Source: Oscillospiraceae bacterium (GTDB lineage Bacteria; Bacillota; Clostridia; Oscillospirales; Ruminococcaceae). From it: a stretch of 8,624 nt of DNA. A model generated the notes under the pieces. That model was not told the DNA's origin. It was given only the letters and a program-made list of their open reading frames with translations, and did no database searches. Position numbers and translations under genes: made by a program. Below are positions 6,135-8,624 of this stretch, piece after piece; the first letter of the stretch is position 1, and each line of letters starts with the position of its first letter. The stretch covers positions 1-8,624 of the forward strand of contig JAEDMB010000080.1 of the NCBI GenBank assembly GCA_016303235.1. The letters run 5' to 3'.

Positions 6135-6170
6135 CTATAAATTGATAAATTTAGCTTTAAAATTTTTCAT
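6135..6170 (-). pseudogene. 5' fragment of the interrupted TPR gene
   Basis: On the minus strand GAGGA (6177-6181), a 6-nt spacer and ATG (6168-6170) open the frame MKNFKAKFINL, which stops at a TAG (6135-6137) at the boundary of the inserted element. Joining T6137 to C5748 gives L-S-Y-I-K-T-N-I-G-K and continues in frame into the TPR fragment ending at 5468. This restores a gene of about 104 codons that overlaps dnaX. The restored junction is inference. Confidence 0.55.
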
Positions 6171-6203
6171 AGCAAATCCTCAGAAAATCCGTAAAGCAGA
6201 AAA

Positions 6204-6334
6204 TATCCGGAACATAGATGTGCAGGCTGGTCTGCGGCACACAAGACAATCCGCTTAATGCTGCTCGGTTTCCCGCCTGACATGGTTCACGGTGTCTTGT
6301 TGCACAGGGCCCGCACATCTATATTTCGGATACT
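6204..6334 (-). ncRNA. ffs: Signal recognition particle RNA, small bacterial type
   Basis: SRP RNA binds Ffh and targets nascent membrane and secreted proteins. The minus strand forms one long rod: TATCCG...ATATAGATGTGC (6313-6332) pairs back with GCACATCTATG...CCGGATA (6204-6223). The tip (6261-6280) reads TCAGGCGGGAAACCGAGCAG, the Ffh-binding domain IV: conserved CAGG and AGCAG around a 3-bp stem CGG/CCG capped by GAAA. GAACCATG before it and CATTAAG after it also match Firmicutes SRP RNAs. No Alu-type helices are evident, so this is the short 4.5S-like form. It sits directly upstream of the dnaX operon, as in other Firmicutes. The ends are set from the rod and are approximate; a 5' leader of about 35 nt from the promoter may be removed by processing. 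Confidence 0.88.
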
Positions 6335-6373
6335 CCTACTCAATAGAATCAATATTCAATTCTTACATACAGC

Positions 6374-6402
6374 ATTATAGCATACATATTCTGATTTGTC
6401 AA
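6374..6402 (-). promoter_or_regulatory. Promoter of the SRP RNA (and probably the dnaX operon)
   Basis: TTGACA (6397-6402), 17 bp and TATAAT (6374-6379) on the minus strand match the sigma-A consensus exactly. TGC precedes the -10 box (extended form). Transcription should start near 6367. No other promoter is evident between the SRP RNA and the TPR start. Confidence 0.88.
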
Positions 6403-6551
6403 GCATTGATATAAAAAATTTCCGGTTGTCGCAATGCACAAATATATCATACAAAATCGAGAGGATATACAGCATTTCAACGAAATAATATTTTATCAAC
6501 AATTTTCGCATTTTTTCAACAAAATACAGCCTGTTGACACAAAAAACGCTA

Positions 6552-6581
6552 TTGCATTCGACTTCCATAATATGCTATTAT
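6552..6581 (+). promoter_or_regulatory. Probable spo0A promoter
   Basis: An extended -10, TGCTATTAT (6573-6581), is preceded at 18 bp by a poor -35 TTGCAT (6552-6557), giving a start near 6588 and a leader of about 36 nt. TTCGACT (6557-6563) in the spacer matches 6 of 7 bases of the Spo0A-binding 0A box on this strand, a hint of autoregulation. A full TTGACA at 6534-6539 has no -10 at the right distance. Confidence 0.5.
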
Positions 6582-6607
6582 TTAAAGGCAGAACAAAAGA
6601 AAAATTT

Positions 6608-6661
6608 AAGGAGGTGAAAACCGTTGCCGGATAAGAGAAAAAAATATATATCCAGCAACGG
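6608..6661 (+). promoter_or_regulatory. spo0A ribosome binding site and start-codon hairpin
   Basis: AAGGAGGTGA (6608-6617) is a near-perfect Shine-Dalgarno sequence, 7-8 nt before TTG (6624-6626). Directly after it, CCGTTGC (6621-6627) pairs with GCAACGG (6655-6661) and GGATA (6629-6633) with TATCC (6649-6653), leaving one C-A mismatch and a 15-nt loop. The stem buries the TTG. Folding it out leaves 11 nt between the Shine-Dalgarno and the downstream ATG at 6669. Confidence 0.65.
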
Positions 6662-7424
6662 TTGCAAAATGAACAACAAAATAAAGGTACTTATCGGCGA
6701 TGATTCTGCTGAATGTGGAGTATGTTCAGCCAACAAGCTCCGTGAAAACGGGCTTTATGCCTATACACGCAAAAAGGACTGCGGAGTTATCTATGAGGCT
6801 ATTAAAAATGACTGTCCCGATGTTGCGGTCATTGATATATCCTCTCAGAACGGTGATGCAGTTTCAGTTATGAAAAAGGCAAGGGAATCATGCCTGAAAG
6901 TTCCGATTTTCATAATAACTTCTTCATATGACAACGAATTTATTGAAAGACAGGTTTTAGATGCCGGAGCATCTTATTATCTTCTGAAACCTTACAGTGC
7001 TGATGATTTGTTTTCTGCTGTCAAATCGGCAATTCAGAATAAATTCAATATGATTAATGATGATATGGAGATTGTTGTAACTGATATAATTCATCAGCTC
7101 GGAGTTCCGGCACATATAAAGGGCTATCATTATCTGCGTACGGCTATTCTATATTCAATAAAAGACAAGTCACTTCTTGAAAGTGTAACAAAGCTTTTGT
7201 ATCCCACTGTTGCAAGCATATATGAAACTACATCATCAAGAGTTGAAAGAGCTATCCGCCATGCTATTGAAATCGCATGGGACAGGGGAAATATTGACAC
7301 TCTCAATTCATTTTTCGGATATACTGTTGATACAGGAAAGGGCAAGCCTACAAATTCCGAATTTATCGCACTTATTACTGACAAATTAAGGCTTCAGTAT
7401 AAATCAGTTCTCAGAAAAGTCTGA
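6624..7424 (+). CDS. spo0A: Sporulation transcription factor Spo0A
   Basis: Spo0A is the phosphorelay-controlled response regulator that commits cells to sporulation. Numbering from TTG (266 residues), the receiver domain spans about 18-138, with the acidic pair D26-D27, phosphoacceptor D71 (VAVIDIS), T99 and K122 (LLKPY). The DNA-binding domain from about 152 matches Spo0A closely: VTDIIHQLGVPAHIKGYHYLR, then SRVERAIRHAIEIAWDRG (recognition helix) and GKPTNSEFIALITDKLRLQ. This C-terminal domain is specific to Spo0A, so the identity is firm. The start is less so. TTG at 6624 has the best-spaced Shine-Dalgarno sequence. ATG at 6669 gives MNNKIKVLIGDDS, which is how family members normally begin, and the 15 extra residues are atypical. 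A hairpin covers the TTG and may decide between the two. The receiver is Cys-rich and lacks the usual Met-Pro after the phosphoacceptor Asp. Confidence 0.95.
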   Translation: MPDKRKKYISSNGCKMNNKIKVLIGDDSAECGVCSANKLRENGLYAYTRKKDCGVIYEAIKNDCPDVAVIDISSQNGDAVSVMKKARESCLKVPIFIITSSYDNEFIERQVLDAGASYYLLKPYSADDLFSAVKSAIQNKFNMINDDMEIVVTDIIHQLGVPAHIKGYHYLRTAILYSIKDKSLLESVTKLLYPTVASIYETTSSRVERAIRHAIEIAWDRGNIDTLNSFFGYTVDTGKGKPTNSEFIALITDKLRLQYKSVLRKV

Positions 7425-7432
7425 AAAAATAC

Positions 7433-7461
7433 TTGTAATATTCTGCAATCCATGATAATAT
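7433..7461 (+). promoter_or_regulatory. Weak candidate promoter of the flavin reductase-like gene
   Basis: TTGTAA (7433-7438) and TAATAT (7456-7461) are spaced by 17 bp. An A/T-only inverted repeat, ATAATATA (7455-7462) and TATATTAT (7467-7474), overlaps the -10 and could be an operator or chance in AT-rich DNA. Confidence 0.35.
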
Positions 7462-7495
7462 AAATGTATATTATATTTCTGAAAGGAAGATTATT

Positions 7496-7999
7496 ATGAG
7501 TTTCAAGAAAACTGATATTTCATCTATGAAATTCAATCCGTTTGATTCAATAGGAAAAAAATGGATGCTTATTACTGCCGGTGACAAAAGCGGTTTCAAT
7601 ACTATGACCGCATCATGGGGACAGATGGGCGTACTCTGGAATAAAAACATAGTTTCATGCTATATCCGCCCTAACAGATTTACATACGGATTCGTTGAAA
7701 ACAGCGAATATTTTACACTTTCTTTCCTCGGTGAAAATTACAGGGACGCTCTCAGAATATGCGGTTCAAAATCGGGCAGAGACTGCGATAAAATCAGTGA
7801 AGCAGGCTTGACTCCCGTTGAAATCGACAACTGCATGGCTTTTGATGAAGCTGATACTGTTATAGTATGCCGTAAGCTTTACCGTCAGGAGCTTTCACTC
7901 GATTGCTTTACCGATAAAAATGCTTACGGAAACGCTTATGATAAAGACCCTGTTCACGTTCAGTATATAGCTGAAATCGTTGCAGTTTATACAAAGTAG
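7496..7999 (+). CDS. Flavin reductase-like FMN-binding split-barrel protein
   Basis: The 167-residue product belongs to the flavin reductase-like/flavoredoxin group of FMN-binding split barrels, cytoplasmic proteins that bind flavin and transfer electrons. The actual substrate cannot be told. The typical core is visible: GFNTMTASWGQMGVLW (about residues 33-48), then VSCYIRPNRFTYGFVENSEYFTLSFLG (about 53-79), the flavin-binding strand and helix region, and a C-terminal strand VHVQYIAEIVAVYTK. The length is normal for the compact members. GAAAGGAAG lies about 7 nt before the ATG. The gene stands 71 bp after spo0A with a weak candidate promoter of its own and is followed by strong hairpins, so it is probably a single-gene unit. 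Nothing ties it to sporulation. Confidence 0.88.
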   Translation: MSFKKTDISSMKFNPFDSIGKKWMLITAGDKSGFNTMTASWGQMGVLWNKNIVSCYIRPNRFTYGFVENSEYFTLSFLGENYRDALRICGSKSGRDCDKISEAGLTPVEIDNCMAFDEADTVIVCRKLYRQELSLDCFTDKNAYGNAYDKDPVHVQYIAEIVAVYTK

Positions 8000-8008
8000 T
8001 TTTTTTAT

Positions 8009-8090
8009 ATGGAGGGGACTCTGTCCCCTCCATTACCTCCCCTGCAAGCCTTTTGAAAAAGGCTTGACCGAAAACTTTTTTATTTTTAAG
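8009..8090 (+). repeat. Two-hairpin intergenic sequence, likely dispersed repeat and terminator
   Basis: ATGGAGGGGAC (8009-8019) pairs with GTCCCCTCCAT (8023-8033) around TCT. CAAGCCTTT (8045-8053) pairs with AAAGGCTTG (8058-8066) around a short loop. The second is followed by ACCGAAAAC and then TTTTTTATTTTT (8076-8087). The GC-rich first hairpin is out of character with its surroundings. The AAGCCTTTT...AAAAGGCTTGACCGAAAACTTTT pattern resembles dispersed repeats I recall from related Clostridia. It may also end transcription of the flavin reductase gene. It runs almost into the kinase ribosome binding site. Confidence 0.55.
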
Positions 8091-8100
8091 GTGATAATTT

Positions 8101-8547
8101 ATGCCGAAAGCTATACTTACATGCGGAAAAGTATGTTCGGGGAAAAGCACTCTTGCAAAAAAGTTAAAAGCTGAAAGAAATGCTGTTATTCTTTCATGTG
8201 ATGAGCTTATGCTCTCACTTTTTGATGAACAGCTCGGCGAAAAGCATAACGAAACAGTCCGGAAATCTGAAGAATATCTGCTGAAAAAATCTGTTGAAAT
8301 ACTTGAATGTGGTATCGATGTAATTCTTGACTGGGGATTCTGGACTAAATCCGAAAGACAGCAGGTCAGGGAATTTTATCATTCTCACGGATTCGATATA
8401 GAATGGCATTTCCTAAATATTTCCGATGAACAGCAGAAAAGAAATATCCTTAAAAGAAATTCTGAACGTGATGAAAATACATACTTTATATCAGAGGAAA
8501 TGGCTGAAAAATTCAACTCCATTTTTGAAAATCCCGAAAATGATTAA
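8101..8547 (+). CDS. Small P-loop kinase (AAA_33 / zeta-toxin-like fold)
   Basis: The 148-residue protein is a predicted ATP-dependent kinase of the P-loop nucleotide/small-molecule kinase group. Walker A is GKVCSGKST (residues 9-17). The Asp in LSCDELM (about 34) is placed like the substrate-binding acid of these kinases, and DVILDWGFW (about 73-81) looks like the Walker B strand. An Arg/Lys-rich helix (QQKRNILKRNSERDEN) follows, as in the lid segment. The length suits a minimal stand-alone kinase. AAGGTGA (8087-8093) is 7 nt before the ATG. It has no partner gene resembling an antitoxin, so a toxin role is not supported. The substrate is unknown; members of this group act on nucleotides, sugars or antibiotics. 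No terminator is visible before the promoter at 8571. Confidence 0.82.
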   Translation: MPKAILTCGKVCSGKSTLAKKLKAERNAVILSCDELMLSLFDEQLGEKHNETVRKSEEYLLKKSVEILECGIDVILDWGFWTKSERQQVREFYHSHGFDIEWHFLNISDEQQKRNILKRNSERDENTYFISEEMAEKFNSIFENPEND

Positions 8548-8570
8548 TTTTTTATATAATAGCAAAATAC

Positions 8571-8599
8571 TTGACATTTCAGTTTTTATATGCTATAAT
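8571..8599 (+). promoter_or_regulatory. Perfect-consensus promoter of a downstream tRNA
   Basis: TTGACA (8571-8576), 17 bp and TATAAT (8594-8599), with TGC before the -10 box, predict transcription from about 8606. That is only a few bases before the tRNA-like sequence at the window edge, as usual for a stable-RNA promoter. Confidence 0.88.
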
Positions 8600-8611
8600 G
8601 TTAAAGTAATT

Positions 8612-8624
8612 GCGGATATGGCGG
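8612..8624 (+). tRNA. Probable tRNA-Leu, 5' end only
   Basis: The last 13 bases, GCGGATATGGCGG, fit the start of a tRNA: a 7-nt acceptor strand (8612-8618), U8, G9 and a GCGG D-stem strand. This opening is typical of bacterial tRNA-Leu. The rest lies outside the window, so the anticodon cannot be read. The strong promoter just upstream supports a stable RNA gene. Confidence 0.55.

Larger units (their letters stand above)
5749..6136 (-). mobile_element. Non-autonomous IS200/IS605-type element (about 390 bp)
   Basis: Two 39-nt hairpin sequences in the same orientation bracket the region: stem CCCCCACCT/AGGTGGGGG at 5757-5795 and ACCCCCACTT/AAGTGGGGGT at 6087-6127. They match at 29 of 39 positions, with compensatory stem changes. 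Terminal hairpins without inverted repeats or target duplication are the mark of IS200/IS605 elements. No frame for TnpA, TnpB or IscB is present, so it would need transposase in trans. The interior carries a promoter and a structured RNA region. Exact ends are inferred from the reading frame it interrupts and may be off by a few bases. On the minus strand the left end follows TTTAT (6137-6141) and the right end reads GGGGGAGAGTTCA. Confidence 0.7.

Noticed and set aside
6534..6539. TTGACA as the -35 of the spo0A promoter
   Set aside because: No acceptable -10 occurs 16-19 bp downstream; the nearest good one (6576-6581) is too far away.
6356..6634. Small overlapping open frames between the SRP RNA and spo0A
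   Set aside because: They overlap the SRP promoter and the spo0A promoter region, have poor ribosome binding sites and low-complexity AT-rich codons. They are unlikely to be genes.
8101..8547. Zeta toxin of a toxin-antitoxin pair
   Set aside because: The fold class is similar, but no antitoxin gene is adjacent and the protein is shorter than typical zeta toxins.

Overview
The window looks like chromosome from a low-GC, spore-lineage Clostridia, most likely a Ruminococcus-like member of the Oscillospiraceae. The grounds are low GC outside the RNA genes, strong AAGGAGG-type ribosome binding sites, a Spo0A orthologue, the order SRP RNA - dnaX - ybaB - recR that is usual in Firmicutes, and near-perfect TTGACA-17-TATAAT promoters. 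The assignment is inferred from gene content.

Layout. Positions 1-6402 are read leftward (minus strand). The left edge holds an aspartate kinase gene that runs off the window, with its own promoter and short leader. Next (1361-2659) is an apparently accessory, solitary gene. It encodes an XRE-type helix-turn-helix domain, a PIN nuclease domain with all four acidic residues, and a C-terminal beta-sandwich resembling carbohydrate-binding jelly rolls. It has a perfect consensus promoter with a 13-bp inverted repeat over the start point, and a good internal ribosome binding site and ATG exactly at the start of the PIN domain. I regard it as the best candidate for an undescribed system here.

Positions 2850-6402 form a housekeeping operon read leftward: SRP RNA, a small TPR gene, dnaX (tau/gamma clamp-loader subunit), ybaB and recR, ending at a hairpin terminator. 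The TPR gene is split by a roughly 390-bp non-autonomous element of IS200/IS605 type. The element has hairpins in the same orientation at both ends, no transposase, an internal promoter and a highly structured transcribed interior resembling the omega RNAs of TnpB/IscB elements. Removing it joins a start codon with a good ribosome binding site to the downstream TPR reading frame.

From about 6534 the genes are read rightward: spo0A (sporulation master regulator), whose TTG start lies inside a 12-bp mRNA hairpin; a flavin-reductase-like FMN-binding protein; a two-hairpin intergenic sequence that looks like a dispersed repeat; a small P-loop kinase; and a perfect promoter followed by the first 13 nt of a probable tRNA-Leu cut by the window edge.

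The genes do not form one pathway. The operon links protein targeting RNA, replication and recombination repair; Spo0A and the genes after it are separate units. The PIN fusion gene and the IS-type element are the accessory parts.
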